Made by a program: the position numbers and the translations under genes
Origin: CAVQBP01 sp964448105
Lineage (GTDB): Bacteria > Bacteroidota > Ignavibacteria > Ignavibacteriales > Ignavibacteriaceae
NCBI GenBank assembly: GCA_964448105.1
Contig: CAYUVK010000008.1
Coordinates: 10,347 to 74,346, forward strand
Direction: 5' to 3'
Length of the DNA: 64,000 nucleotides
Shown: positions 46,797 through 55,049 of the stretch, piece by piece
Layout: each line of letters opens with the position of its first letter
How positions within the stretch are numbered: the stretch's first letter is position 1
The notes under the pieces: model-generated
Databases searched by the model: none
Seen by the model: the letters and a program-made list of their open reading frames with translations, nothing else
Told to the model about the DNA's origin: nothing

Positions 46797-47975
46797 ATGA
46801 CAGCTTCTATTTTTGATAGAGAGAAAGAATTATTTCTCCCGACCTATACGAGGATACCTATAAAAATTACTCATGGTGAGGGTGTTCATCTCTTTGATGA
46901 TAAGGGGAATAAATACCTGGATTTCTTTTCCGGTTTAGCTGTTAATGCGTTGGGATATGCGAATCCTAAAATAGTAGAAGCTGTTTGTATACAGGTATCT
47001 AAATTCGCACATATATCCAATAAGTATATTACCGATGTTCAGATTGAATTTGCAGAATTACTTCTGAAATACTCGGGGATGTCTAAAATATTTTTATGTA
47101 ATAGCGGAACGGAAGCAATTGAGGCGGCAATTAAGTTGGTAAGGAAAAGATCCGGGCCGGATAAAAAAATATTCTCATTAACAAATGGATTCCACGGAAG
47201 AACTTATGGCTCTTTAACTTTAACCGAAAAAGAAAAATATAAAAAAGGATTTGAACCTTTCCTGCCGAATATTTCTAAAATTATTTTTAATAATGTGGAG
47301 GATTTAAAAGCTAAGGCCGGCAACGATACAGCAGCTATATTTTTAGAATTTATTCAAGGAGAGGGAGGCGTTAACATTGTATCTGATAACTTTATTTCAA
47401 CCTTAAAAGAATTAAGAGAAAAATATAAATTTGCAGTTGTTGTTGATGAAATTCAAAGCGGTATTGGAAGGACGGGAAAACCATTTTCATATAATTACTT
47501 TAACTTTTTACCCGACATTGTTACTACAGCAAAAGCAATCGGCGGGGGATTACCGTTGGGAGCAATATTAACTTCACCTAAATTTAATCATGTTTTTGAA
47601 AGTGGTAAGCATGGTACTACATTTGGCGGAAATCCTGTAAGCTGTGCTGCCGGAAAAGTAATTCTTGAAGAAGTTTTTGAAAATGGTCTGATGGGAAGTG
47701 TTAAGGAATTAGGTGATTATTTTATCGATCAGTTAAAAGAACTGCAGAAATTATTTCCTAATGATATTAAAGAAGTTCGCGGTAAAGGGTTCATGATTGG
47801 AATAGAATTATTTTACGAAGGGGATAAGGTTGTCGAACAAATGAGAGAAAGAAAAGTATTAACAAATTGTACAAGTAAAAATGTTTTAAGGATCCTCCCT
47901 CCGCTTATAGCAGGTAAAAGCAATATAGATTTTTTCCTTTATAATTTTCATGAAATTTTAAAGAATTATAAATAA
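46797..47975 (+). CDS. argD: Class III PLP aminotransferase, acetylornithine-aminotransferase-like
   Basis: A 392-residue enzyme with CNSGTEAIEAAIKLVRK, VVVDEIQSGIGRTGKPF (D217 binding PLP) and TTAKAIGGGLPLGA with the PLP lysine K246. Length and motifs match ArgD-type acetylornithine/succinylornithine aminotransferases, but class III enzymes are hard to tell apart; ornithine or GABA aminotransferase remains possible. No other arg genes are nearby. The stop overlaps the nadB ATG (TAATG). Confidence 0.82.
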   Translation: MTASIFDREKELFLPTYTRIPIKITHGEGVHLFDDKGNKYLDFFSGLAVNALGYANPKIVEAVCIQVSKFAHISNKYITDVQIEFAELLLKYSGMSKIFLCNSGTEAIEAAIKLVRKRSGPDKKIFSLTNGFHGRTYGSLTLTEKEKYKKGFEPFLPNISKIIFNNVEDLKAKAGNDTAAIFLEFIQGEGGVNIVSDNFISTLKELREKYKFAVVVDEIQSGIGRTGKPFSYNYFNFLPDIVTTAKAIGGGLPLGAILTSPKFNHVFESGKHGTTFGGNPVSCAAGKVILEEVFENGLMGSVKELGDYFIDQLKELQKLFPNDIKEVRGKGFMIGIELFYEGDKVVEQMRERKVLTNCTSKNVLRILPPLIAGKSNIDFFLYNFHEILKNYK

Positions 47976-49597
47976 TGGAATATAAAACTGGTGTATTAAT
48001 TATAGGGAGCGGTATCGCAGGGCTTTTTGCTGCTCTTAAAATTTCCGAATATGCTGATATTATTTTAGTAACAAAGAAGGATAGCACCGAATCGAATACT
48101 AATTATGCCCAGGGCGGTATTGCTTCTGTCATGAATCAAGCAGATTCTTTTGAAAAGCATATTCATGATACACAAATTGCGGGAGCAGGTTTATGTGATC
48201 CTGAAGCAGTAAGAATTACTGTTGAAGAAGGACCGGATAGAATAAATGATTTGATAAAAGTCGGAACAGAATTTACTAAAAAGAATGGAAAATTTGATTT
48301 GGTGCGAGAAGGCGGGCACTCAATGCCGCGTATTCTTCATGCCGCTGATTTAACCGGGAAGGAAATTGAAAGAGCATTAATTGATAAAGTTAATTCATTG
48401 GAAAATATAAGAGTTATAGAGGACACTTTAGCAATAGATTTGATCACAGAACATAACGCTCTTGAACTAAAAAATGAACCTTTACATAATAGAAACTGCT
48501 GGGGTGCATATGTTTTAGAGGGAGATTCAAAAAACGTTATTAAGATTGTTTCAAAAGCGACAGTTCTGGCTACGGGAGGTTTGGGACAGGTTTACCAGCA
48601 CACTACAAACCCTCTAATTGCAACCGGCGATGGAATGGCAATGGCTTATCGAAGCGGAGCACGAATGGGCAATATGGAATTTATTCAATTTCATCCGACC
48701 TCGCTTTATACAAGTAAAAATAAAAACGAAGGATTTCAAACACCATCTTTTTTAATCTCCGAAGCAGTCAGAGGATTTGGCGGAATATTAAGAACGGTTA
48801 GCGGCGAGAGATTTATGCTAAAGTATGATAAAAGAAAAGAATTGGCACCTAGAGATATTGTAGCAAGAGCTATTGATAATGAACTAAAAAAGAGTGGTGA
48901 TGATTTTGTATATCTTGATATTACTCATAAAAACAAAGATGAAATAATTGAACACTTTCCGAATATTTATAATACATGTTTAAAATATGAAATTGATATT
49001 ACTAAAGATTTTATTCCAGTTGTGCCGGCTGCTCATTACGCTTGCGGAGGGGTAATGGTTGATCAGTTTGCGAGAACTTCTCTTAAAGGATTATATGCCT
49101 GCGGCGAAGTTTCGATGACGGGTTTGCACGGTGCAAACCGATTAGCGAGTAATTCTTTGCTGGAAGCAGTTGTATATTCAAACCGTGCATCCATAAATAT
49201 TAAAGAGTTTTTACAAAATTATTCTTCCACCATTCCAAATATTCCTGATTGGGATGACTCAGGTACTCTTTCTGCAGATGAAAAAATATTAATTACTCAC
49301 AGCTTAAAGGAAGTCAAACAGGTTATGTGGGATTATGTGGGTATAGTAAGATCCAATTTAAGACTTAACAGGGCTGAAAGAAGGATCCATAATATTTTTA
49401 TGGAAACAGAAAATTTATATAGACGGACAAAAGTATTTGAAGATATTCTTGAACTTAGAAATATTATTGCATGCGCACATGTAATAATCAAATCTGCTAA
49501 GCTAAGAAAAGAGAGCAGGGGTTTGCACTACACTCTCGATTACCCGGGACTTTTACCTTCTCCCGAAAATACAATTATTCAAAATACAAATCCTTAA
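47975..49597 (+). CDS. nadB: L-aspartate oxidase
   Basis: A 540-residue flavoprotein: FAD Rossmann motif IIGSGIAGLFAA (9-20), ESNTNYAQGGIASVM (the SxxAQGGIA region), RLASNSLLEAVVYSNRA and GLYACGEVSMTGLHGANRL. The GLHGANRLASNSLLE sequence is diagnostic of NadB. It oxidises aspartate to iminoaspartate for quinolinate and NAD synthesis. Partners nadA and nadC are not in the window. It is coupled to the argD-like gene. Confidence 0.95.
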   Translation: MEYKTGVLIIGSGIAGLFAALKISEYADIILVTKKDSTESNTNYAQGGIASVMNQADSFEKHIHDTQIAGAGLCDPEAVRITVEEGPDRINDLIKVGTEFTKKNGKFDLVREGGHSMPRILHAADLTGKEIERALIDKVNSLENIRVIEDTLAIDLITEHNALELKNEPLHNRNCWGAYVLEGDSKNVIKIVSKATVLATGGLGQVYQHTTNPLIATGDGMAMAYRSGARMGNMEFIQFHPTSLYTSKNKNEGFQTPSFLISEAVRGFGGILRTVSGERFMLKYDKRKELAPRDIVARAIDNELKKSGDDFVYLDITHKNKDEIIEHFPNIYNTCLKYEIDITKDFIPVVPAAHYACGGVMVDQFARTSLKGLYACGEVSMTGLHGANRLASNSLLEAVVYSNRASINIKEFLQNYSSTIPNIPDWDDSGTLSADEKILITHSLKEVKQVMWDYVGIVRSNLRLNRAERRIHNIFMETENLYRRTKVFEDILELRNIIACAHVIIKSAKLRKESRGLHYTLDYPGLLPSPENTIIQNTNP

Positions 49598-49630
49598 GTG
49601 TTTAAATTGAGGGTAACCAAAAAGTAATTT

Positions 49631-49703
49631 AATGTCACACTGAGCTTGTCGAAGTGTGACATTATAAGTGGTTTTTAGTCTTCGACAGGCTCAGACTGAC
49701 AGA
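49631..49703. repeat. Palindromic TGAGCTTGTCGA element between nadB and ppx
   Basis: A perfect 11-bp stem AATGTCACACT (49631-49641) / AGTGTGACATT (49653-49663) encloses GAGCTTGTCGA. About 15 bp on, GTCTTCGACAGGCTCAGACTGAC (49678-49700) carries an inverted copy of CTGAGCTTGTCGAAG. This kind of TGAGCTTGTCGA / TCGACAGGCTCA pair is a common dispersed intergenic element in many bacteria. It sits between convergent genes and could act as a two-way terminator. Confidence 0.75.
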
Positions 49704-49748
49704 ATTTTTGGATAAAAATTTTTTTTTGTAACACACATAATTGACTTA

Positions 49749-50669
49749 CTAGATATTGAATAATTCTTTACAGATAGCTCCATATCTGATTCCTTTTGTA
49801 CTAACTATAACTTCATCTATTTCCAGTAATTTCATAATATATAATAAAATAATAGAACCGCTTAAAATCACATCTTCCCGTCCTTTAACAACGGATTTAT
49901 ATTTTTGAAGAATCTCAGATTCCTTTAAGGCGGATAATTCTAATACCAGGTTTTCAATTTCTTTATAATTAAGGATGTGACCTTCGAGAAGATCTTCATC
50001 GTATTCGTTTAAATTTAATTTGATAGCAGCCAATGTTGTTGGAGTTCCTGCGATGGCAATAGCTCTCTTAAACTGAAAATTCATCCCTTTTAAGTCTGAG
50101 AATGCCTGCTTAAATTCGGTTTGATAACTATTGATTTCGTTTTGTTCCGGTGAAGAGTTTCTCAGATATTTCTCTTTTGCACTTACTACTCCTATTTGGT
50201 AACTTTTTTTAAAGATAATTTTATTAATACTTCCATAGATTATTTCCGTGCTCCCGCCGCCTATATCAATAACTAAATTATTTAAGTCATCATTAAAAGA
50301 AAAAACGGCACCATTAAATGTTATATCAGCTTCTTCTTTACCCGAAACTATATTTATATCAAAATCAAATTTTTCCTTTAGTATTTCTTTTATTTTATTT
50401 TTATTGGAAGCAATCCTAAAGGCATTTGTGGCGGTGATTATAATTTTCTTGCAGTTAAATCTTTTAATAATCAGATTATAATTTTCCAAAATAATTAATA
50501 ATTCATCAACTTTTGTGTCTGAAATTGGTTTCCCGGGAACTAGCCCTTTTCCAATTCTTGGGATTCTTTGTTCATTATATAAAGGTGAAATCGTTTTATT
50601 ATTGATATCCACTTCTGCTATTAAAAGTATAATTGTATTTGTCCCGATATCTATCGAAGCAATAATCAT
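49749..50669 (-). CDS. Exopolyphosphatase / guanosine pentaphosphatase (Ppx/GppA) family
   Basis: A 306-residue protein starting at ATG 50669 (MIIASIDIGTNTIILLIAEV, the first phosphate-binding loop). A longer frame to 50750 would overlap the divergent gene, so it is not used. It has the ASKHA motifs TNAFRIASNK and VIDIGGGSTEII, and ends in KGIRYGAI. At ~306 residues it is the short GppA/Ppx form lacking the C-terminal HD domain. It would hydrolyse polyphosphate or pppGpp. Confidence 0.92.
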   Translation of the reverse strand: MIIASIDIGTNTIILLIAEVDINNKTISPLYNEQRIPRIGKGLVPGKPISDTKVDELLIILENYNLIIKRFNCKKIIITATNAFRIASNKNKIKEILKEKFDFDINIVSGKEEADITFNGAVFSFNDDLNNLVIDIGGGSTEIIYGSINKIIFKKSYQIGVVSAKEKYLRNSSPEQNEINSYQTEFKQAFSDLKGMNFQFKRAIAIAGTPTTLAAIKLNLNEYDEDLLEGHILNYKEIENLVLELSALKESEILQKYKSVVKGREDVILSGSIILLYIMKLLEIDEVIVSTKGIRYGAICKELFNI

Positions 50670-50706
50670 ATTTTTTTTATAATTTAGAAGACTTGAAAAA
50701 ATCTTT

Positions 50707-51237
50707 ATGGACAATCTAAACAAAACTTCAAAAATATTTTTATTTCTCACAACTTTATCCGGTTCTTTGTGGATGGGGGCTTATTTTGCCAGGCTGATTG
50801 TATTTTATCAACTTTTTGAGCCCAAAGATTTTATTCTTAAACCTATATTTAACGATCAAAACCTTCACGCTGTTTTAACTGATATTAATTCACTGATCGT
50901 TTTAACTTTAGCTTTATATTTAATTTTTATTATTACATATTTTTTATTTATTACTATTTCAAGGATAAGTTTAAAAGAAAACGGATGGCTGTTCATAATA
51001 ACAATAATAGTATTTATAACTTTGCCTTTCGAATTATATTTATGCAGTTTTGATTATAAGATTATATCTTTTGTTTTATCCGGAAATTTTAACCCGATGG
51101 AAATGATTCAATTAATAATAAAAAGATTTAAAGTTTTGAGCAGTTTCCCTGTGATTGAGTTATTTTGTTATTTCTCAATAATTTATTTTGTATTATTTAA
51201 ACCATTAACAAAGAAAAAACCGGTTTATGAAAATTAA
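50707..51237 (+). CDS. Small membrane protein with four helices, unknown function
   Basis: A 176-residue protein with four hydrophobic helices (~10-32, ~60-85, ~93-115, ~150-168). It starts MDNLNKTSKIFLFLTTLSGSLWMGAYF and ends KPLTKKKPVYEN. It shares a short promoter gap of ~40 bp with the divergent Ppx/GppA gene and overlaps the next gene by 11 bp. Its helix layout resembles the DUF4149-like proteins, but I do not claim that family. Confidence 0.72.
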   Translation: MDNLNKTSKIFLFLTTLSGSLWMGAYFARLIVFYQLFEPKDFILKPIFNDQNLHAVLTDINSLIVLTLALYLIFIITYFLFITISRISLKENGWLFIITIIVFITLPFELYLCSFDYKIISFVLSGNFNPMEMIQLIIKRFKVLSSFPVIELFCYFSIIYFVLFKPLTKKKPVYEN

Positions 51238-51499
51238 AGAGAAAGAATTTGAAGAGATTATCCAGGACCTGAAAAATCTAGCTTCACAGATGGGCGCTGA
51301 AGTCCGGTTTGAAAAAGGGGATTTCAAGGGAGGATATTGCATCTTAAAAGACAGCAAAGTAATTGTCGTGAATAAAATGGCAAACCTTCAAAGAAAAGTT
51401 ATGATCCTTTCAATGGCATTAAAAGAGCTGGGGATCGACAAAATTTATTTAACTCCAAAGCTTCGTGAAATAATTGATGAAATGGCGGAAGCACAATGA
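51227..51499 (+). CDS. Small conserved-looking protein next to aroQ, unknown function
   Basis: A 90-residue soluble protein with a helical N-terminus and a beta-alpha segment (AEVRFEKGDFKGGYCILKDSKVIVVNKMAN), ending in a helix. It overlaps the membrane-protein gene by 11 bp and aroQ by ATGA, so it is translated together with them. No family recognised. Confidence 0.72.
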   Translation: MKIKEKEFEEIIQDLKNLASQMGAEVRFEKGDFKGGYCILKDSKVIVVNKMANLQRKVMILSMALKELGIDKIYLTPKLREIIDEMAEAQ

Positions 51500-51939
51500 A
51501 AATCTTAATTATTAATGGTCCTAATTTAAATCTTTTGGGAAAAAGAGATAAAGCTCAATATGGTGATTTCTCATTGGAAAAATTGGAATCATTTATTAAA
51601 GACCAGTTTTTAAATTTCGATTTTGAATTTTACCAATCCAATGTTGAAGGAGAAATAATAAATAAAATTCAAAATACAGAAAAAACATTTGAAGGGATTG
51701 TAATAAATCCCGGGGGATATGCCCACACATCTGTAGCTATTCGTGATGCTTTAGCCGAGCTGAAAATTCCCAAAGTAGAAGTACATTTATCACATCTGGT
51801 TAACAGGGAAAATTTTAGGCAATCTCTTATAACTGCTTCCGGCTGCGATGGTTATATCTCCGGTTTTAAAGAAGATAGTTATTCCGCCGGCGTATTTTTA
51901 ATTGATAGACTAATTAAACGAAGAAAGGTAAATAATTGA
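51496..51939 (+). CDS. aroQ: 3-dehydroquinate dehydratase, type II
   Basis: A 147-residue type II enzyme with NGPNLNLLGKRDKAQYG (Arg-Tyr catalytic loop), FEFYQSNVEGEIINKI, INPGGYAHTSVAIRDAL and EVHLSHLVNRENFRQ. It removes water from 3-dehydroquinate in the shikimate pathway, as a dodecamer in the cytoplasm. It is overlapped by the HAD gene (ATTGA). Confidence 0.96.
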   Translation: MKILIINGPNLNLLGKRDKAQYGDFSLEKLESFIKDQFLNFDFEFYQSNVEGEIINKIQNTEKTFEGIVINPGGYAHTSVAIRDALAELKIPKVEVHLSHLVNRENFRQSLITASGCDGYISGFKEDSYSAGVFLIDRLIKRRKVNN

Positions 51940-52619
51940 TAAAAGCTGTAGTATTTGATTTAGATAATACTCTTGTTGATTTTATGAAGATGAAGCGGCG
52001 AGCAATCGAAGAAGCTATTCCTGCAATGGTGGATGCAGGGCTGGAGATTACCCCTGAGGTCGCAGATAAAGTTATCGATGAGATTTATAAAGAACAAGGG
52101 ATAGAATACCAGCAGGTTTTCGATGAATTTCTAAACCGTGTCCTAAACCATGTAGATTATAAAATCCTCTCTGCCGGTATAGTTGCATATAGGCGTGCCC
52201 GGGAAGCTGCTTTAATTCCTTATCCGCATGTATATTCCACTTTAAACAAGTTATTGAAACTCGGAATTAAGATGGGGATAGTTTCAGATGCACCTGTAAA
52301 AGAAGCTTGGCTTAGGTTAGCTTATCTAAATTTCCATCATATTGTTGATGCTGTTGTCACTTTTGACGAAACCGGTGTAAGAAAACCGGATCCCAGACCT
52401 TTTTTGATGATTCTTAAAAGATTAGAAGTGAAACCCGAAGAAGCTATTATGGTAGGAGACTGGGTGGAAAGAGATATTGTGGGCGCTTCTAAAGTTGGAA
52501 TGAAAACCGCATTTGCACGTTACGGAGACACTTTTAATACAAAAGAACATTCTGCCGATTTTGAACTTAATGATATAAATGAATTAATAGATATTATTAT
52601 TAAAGAAAATAATTTATAA
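51936..52619 (+). CDS. HAD-superfamily hydrolase (subfamily IA)
   Basis: A 227-residue phosphatase-like protein with motif I VFDLDNTLVDF, motif II IVSDA, motif III lysine in VRKPDPRPF and motif IV MVGDWVERDIVGA. The helical cap lies between residues ~15 and 90. TTG start at 51936 overlapping aroQ. The substrate is unknown; TIGR02253/pyrophosphatase-like members have similar motifs. Confidence 0.9.
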   Translation: MIKAVVFDLDNTLVDFMKMKRRAIEEAIPAMVDAGLEITPEVADKVIDEIYKEQGIEYQQVFDEFLNRVLNHVDYKILSAGIVAYRRAREAALIPYPHVYSTLNKLLKLGIKMGIVSDAPVKEAWLRLAYLNFHHIVDAVVTFDETGVRKPDPRPFLMILKRLEVKPEEAIMVGDWVERDIVGASKVGMKTAFARYGDTFNTKEHSADFELNDINELIDIIIKENNL

Positions 52620-52697
52620 GATTCTTTTAAAGTATTTTATCTTGCTATTATAAATCCAAATAACTATTTTTTTTGTAAACGTTTAATTGGATTTGTT

Positions 52698-53093
52698 ATG
52701 AAAGACCTTTCCATCAAAAAATTATATTATTCGATCAGTGAAGTAAGTAAAATAACGGATGTTGAACAATATGTTTTAAGATATTGGGAGACTGAATTCG
52801 AGCAGCTGAAACCTCAAAAGAACAGGGCTGGCAATAGGATTTATACAAATAAAGATATAAGTCTTATTATGCAGATTAAAAATTTATTGAGAGAAAAAAA
52901 GTATACTATCGAGGGAGCACGTAATATATTAAATGATGGCAAGGTTGAAGAAAAGCAGGTTGAAGAGGAAGAAATACCTGTAGATCTTTTTTCAGTTGCC
53001 CCAACAAAGGGAAATAAAAAAGACAGGCCTTCTTTAAGAAAAGACCTGGAAGAAATTAAGAGTACGCTGGAATTTTTACTTTCAAAACTTTAA
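52698..53093 (+). CDS. MerR-family transcriptional regulator
   Basis: A 131-residue protein with a MerR winged HTH (~8-85): YYSISEVSKITDVEQYVLRYWETEFEQLKPQKNRAG and the second wing IYTNKDISLIMQI. The C-terminus (~90-131) is charged and ends in a helix (RKDLEEIKSTLEFLLSKL), with no cysteine sensor. It is the cytoplasmic, orphan type common in Bacteroidota. Its stop is only 2 nt before tRNA-Pro. Confidence 0.9.
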   Translation: MKDLSIKKLYYSISEVSKITDVEQYVLRYWETEFEQLKPQKNRAGNRIYTNKDISLIMQIKNLLREKKYTIEGARNILNDGKVEEKQVEEEEIPVDLFSVAPTKGNKKDRPSLRKDLEEIKSTLEFLLSKL

Positions 53094-53095
53094 AA

Positions 53096-53169
53096 CGGAA
53101 CGTGGCGCAGCCCGGTAGCGTACCTGAATGGGGTTCAGGTGGTCGTGGGTTCAAATCCCACCGTTCCGA
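53096..53169 (+). tRNA. tRNA-Pro (anticodon GGG)
   Basis: 74 nt with a 7-bp acceptor stem (CGGAACG / CGTTCCG), a D arm in GCGCAGCCCGGTAGCGT, an anticodon stem CCTGA / TCAGG with loop ATGGGGT (anticodon GGG at 53130-53132), and a T arm GTGGGTTCAAATCCCAC. Discriminator A; the CCA is not encoded. The C1-G72 pair and the GGG anticodon fit tRNA-Pro. Confidence 0.95.
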
Positions 53170-53172
53170 CTG

Positions 53173-53208
53173 AAAAGCTTCAAAATTAAACGTTTTGAAG
53201 CTTTTTTT
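53173..53208 (+). terminator. Intrinsic terminator after tRNA-Pro
   Basis: A perfect 13-bp stem AAAAGCTTCAAAA (53173-53185) / TTTTGAAGCTTTT (53193-53205) with a 7-nt loop and a T-run ending at 53208. It lies 4 nt after the tRNA and would end a MerR-tRNA transcript. Confidence 0.85.
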
Positions 53209-53234
53209 ATATCTCCCAAATTAGAAATTAACCA

Positions 53235-53264
53235 AACTAATCAGAACTAATCAGAATTAATCCC
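53235..53264. repeat. 10-bp tandem direct repeat near the tRNA
   Basis: AACTAATCAG occurs twice in tandem (53235-53244 and 53245-53254), followed by the related AATTAATCCC. Such short direct repeats near a tRNA can be integrase or excisionase arm sites, but no integrase gene is present, so the role is open. Confidence 0.5.
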
Positions 53265-53290
53265 ATTTTGGGCACCATTTGGATACAAAG

Positions 53291-53468
53291 CCTTGCTTAA
53301 CCACTAGCTATTACATAAAAATTAAGCAAGGTTTTTTTCCTCAGCGGAATAGAGAATTTATTTCAAGATTTACTGATTAGAGTAAAAAAAATAGTTGTGA
53401 GCGAGATAAGACTCGCCTGCCAAAAAAGGCAGGTAAATTTGAGCGAGCAATTATTTTTTGATAGGATG
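53291..53468. repeat. Dispersed repeat copy A (CCTTGCTTAA hairpin plus GAGCAATTATTTTTTGA module)
   Basis: Module 1 is a 10-bp stem CCTTGCTTAA (53291-53300) / TTAAGCAAGG (53322-53331) with a 21-nt loop and a 7-T run, terminator-like. Module 2 (53366-53468) has TAAAAAAAATAGTTG...GAGCGAGCAATTATTTTTTGATAGGA, interrupted by an extra hairpin CCTGCC/GGCAGG (53416-53433). Copies B (54441), D (57244) and C (63741) share these parts. Confidence 0.75.
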
Positions 53469-53492
53469 ATAATAAAATGATTAAACTTTTCA

Positions 53493-53633
53493 CCAGTCCG
53501 CCCAGAACACTAATGCCGAACTGAAAAGCTACTGCCAATAATTTCAACTAATTTATTTAATAGAACCTTACATGCAATGTTTATTTTTTGCACAAAACCA
53601 GTAAACCAAAACAATGCCGCTTTGAAAACTCGG
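53493..53633. repeat. Imperfect ~38-bp direct repeat carrying AACA-(CTA)-ATGCCG
   Basis: Two related stretches, 53493-53530 (ACCAGTCCGCCCAGAACACTAATGCCGAACTGAAAAGC) in pieces and 53598-53633 (ACCAGTAAACC ... ACAATGCCGCTTTGAAAAC), lie ~105 bp apart after the DinB-like stop. A third AGAACAATGCCGCC occurs on the minus strand at 63880-63893. They may be cassette-type recombination remnants. Confidence 0.5.
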
Positions 53634-53650
53634 GTGGGTGGAAAAGCTGG

Positions 53651-54157
53651 TTATGTGCTGGAAATCTCTTGACGAATTGCTAAGATCCGTTTAACATGAT
53701 GTACAATATGATCTGCTTGGATTTGAATCACAATACCCACCGGTAATGCTTCAATTTCTCCATTGGAATCTCGAAATTGGACAGACTTGGTCCATCCATC
53801 AGGTGCATATTCTAACAATTGTAGTATATGACCTCTATTTGCTCTGAGTAAGGCTAACGATGCATCAATTGATCGGTTTTCATAACTCCATCGCTTCGCC
53901 CACTCTATCTGCGGGAGCGCTAAGTACCACTTGAGAGTGAATTCAGCTTGTTCATTACCCAATGCAATCTTGATGCATGTCTTCCATAGATCGTCTCCAT
54001 CAGCGATATGATGGACAATCTGCCGTATAGTCCAACCGCCATTTGAAGGAGAATAATCCAACTCGTTATCGCTCAAACCTGCTAAAGCGTTTTCAAGAAT
54101 ACTGGGGCCTTGTTTAAATAATCCAAGTATTTCATTTTGATTTTCTGGCGGTTTCAT
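53651..54157 (-). CDS. DinB-superfamily protein
   Basis: A 168-residue four-helix protein with the DinB/YfiT metal-binding histidines: GGWTIRQIVHHIADGDDLW (H49/H50) and ADHIVHHVKRI (H150 and H153/H154). DinB proteins include damage-inducible and thiol-transferase-like enzymes; the substrate is unknown. Base composition is more GC-rich than most genes here, and it stands alone between repeat elements, which suggests recent transfer. Such genes are frequent integron cassettes. Confidence 0.85.
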   Translation of the reverse strand: MKPPENQNEILGLFKQGPSILENALAGLSDNELDYSPSNGGWTIRQIVHHIADGDDLWKTCIKIALGNEQAEFTLKWYLALPQIEWAKRWSYENRSIDASLALLRANRGHILQLLEYAPDGWTKSVQFRDSNGEIEALPVGIVIQIQADHIVHHVKRILAIRQEISST

Positions 54158-54440
54158 AACAATAATATTTTATACTTTAATGTAAATAACACATAATTTA
54201 TTATTAAATCTCTGAACCAGTACAATTTATATATCTCTCTATAGACACTTTCTGCCTACATATATACTTTTTCACTATAAATGTCTATATTTTTGTATAG
54301 ATGTAGGCATCTTGATAATTTTCAATCAGGGATAAACAAGTTCTTTTCAAATACCTCCCCGAAAAAACTTAAGTTGATATAATTTAATTTCTTTTTCAAA
54401 AAAAGGCAAGAAAATTCTATAACCATTGTTCTTAAAAAAG

Positions 54441-54600
54441 CCTTGCTTACCCAACAAGCTATCCCATAAAAATTAAGCAAGGTTTTTTTTGCTCTGCGGA
54501 TTGGGTTAAATTATTTCAGGACTTAATGATAAGGTAAAAAAATATTTGCGTGAGGATTGGGGAAGGGGATTAGGCGAGCAATTATTTTTTTGATAGGAAT
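54441..54600. repeat. Dispersed repeat copy B
   Basis: Module 1: CCTTGCTTA (54441-54449) / TAAGCAAGG (54474-54482) with the shared ATAAAAATTAAGCAAGG and an 8-T run. Module 2 (54521-54598): CTTAATGATAAGG, then TTGCGTGAG, GGGGAAGGGGATTAGG and GAGCAATTATTTTTTTGA. Module 2 is nearly identical to copy C at 63741-63813. Confidence 0.8.
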
Positions 54601-54712
54601 GATAATATTTTGATTAATTGATAATCTCTCCGTAAAATGATATGACTCATCTTAGTCAAGGCCCGTCTTTTTACAAAATGTCAATATTCATAAAAAAACT
54701 AACTTTTTTATA

Positions 54713-54754
54713 AAAAAGACAGAAATGTGTAAGAAAAAGATAGAAATCTGGTAG
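54713..54754. repeat. Tandem 21-bp direct repeat
   Basis: AAAAAGACAGAAATGTGTAAG (54713-54733) is followed directly by AAAAAGATAGAAATCTGGTAG (54734-54754), with four differences. It lies in non-coding DNA ~300 bp before the serine-hydrolase gene. Confidence 0.55.
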
Positions 54755-55049
54755 AAAATACATCAAAAAAGCAATAAATTTTTTGCATATAAATGCAATA
54801 TAATTTTTAAACTTACAGAATTGGAAATTTTCAAAATAGTTGATTTTAAATAAAGAAAATTATAAAATGAAACAAAGATATTTTTCTTTTAGGGTTTAAA
54901 AGAAATTGTCCTAATAACACTCCATCCGAGATATACATTTCCCTAAAACGTATTTTGACTTAAAGTTCAGCTAAAATTCTTTTCATCTGTTCAAAAAAGT
55001 AAAAAATTAATTTTCATATTATCTGAATCAAAATGTAGCAGGAGGAATA

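Larger units (their letters stand above)
54158..55049. other. ~890-bp gene-free region
   Basis: No convincing coding frame on either strand. It contains the inverted repeat TGCCTACAT (54253-54261) / ATGTAGGCA (54301-54309) with a 39-nt AT-rich loop, dispersed repeat copy B, and a tandem 21-bp repeat. The promoter of the serine-hydrolase gene at 55050 must lie in the last part. Confidence 0.6.

Noticed and set aside
53265..53290. GGGCACC-rich spacer as a relic of a tyrosine-recombinase attachment site
   Set aside because: Only a vague resemblance; no integrase gene and no duplicate of the tRNA end were found.
53235..54754. CRISPR-like array from the short repeats after the tRNA
   Set aside because: Repeat units differ from each other, spacing is irregular, and no cas genes are present.
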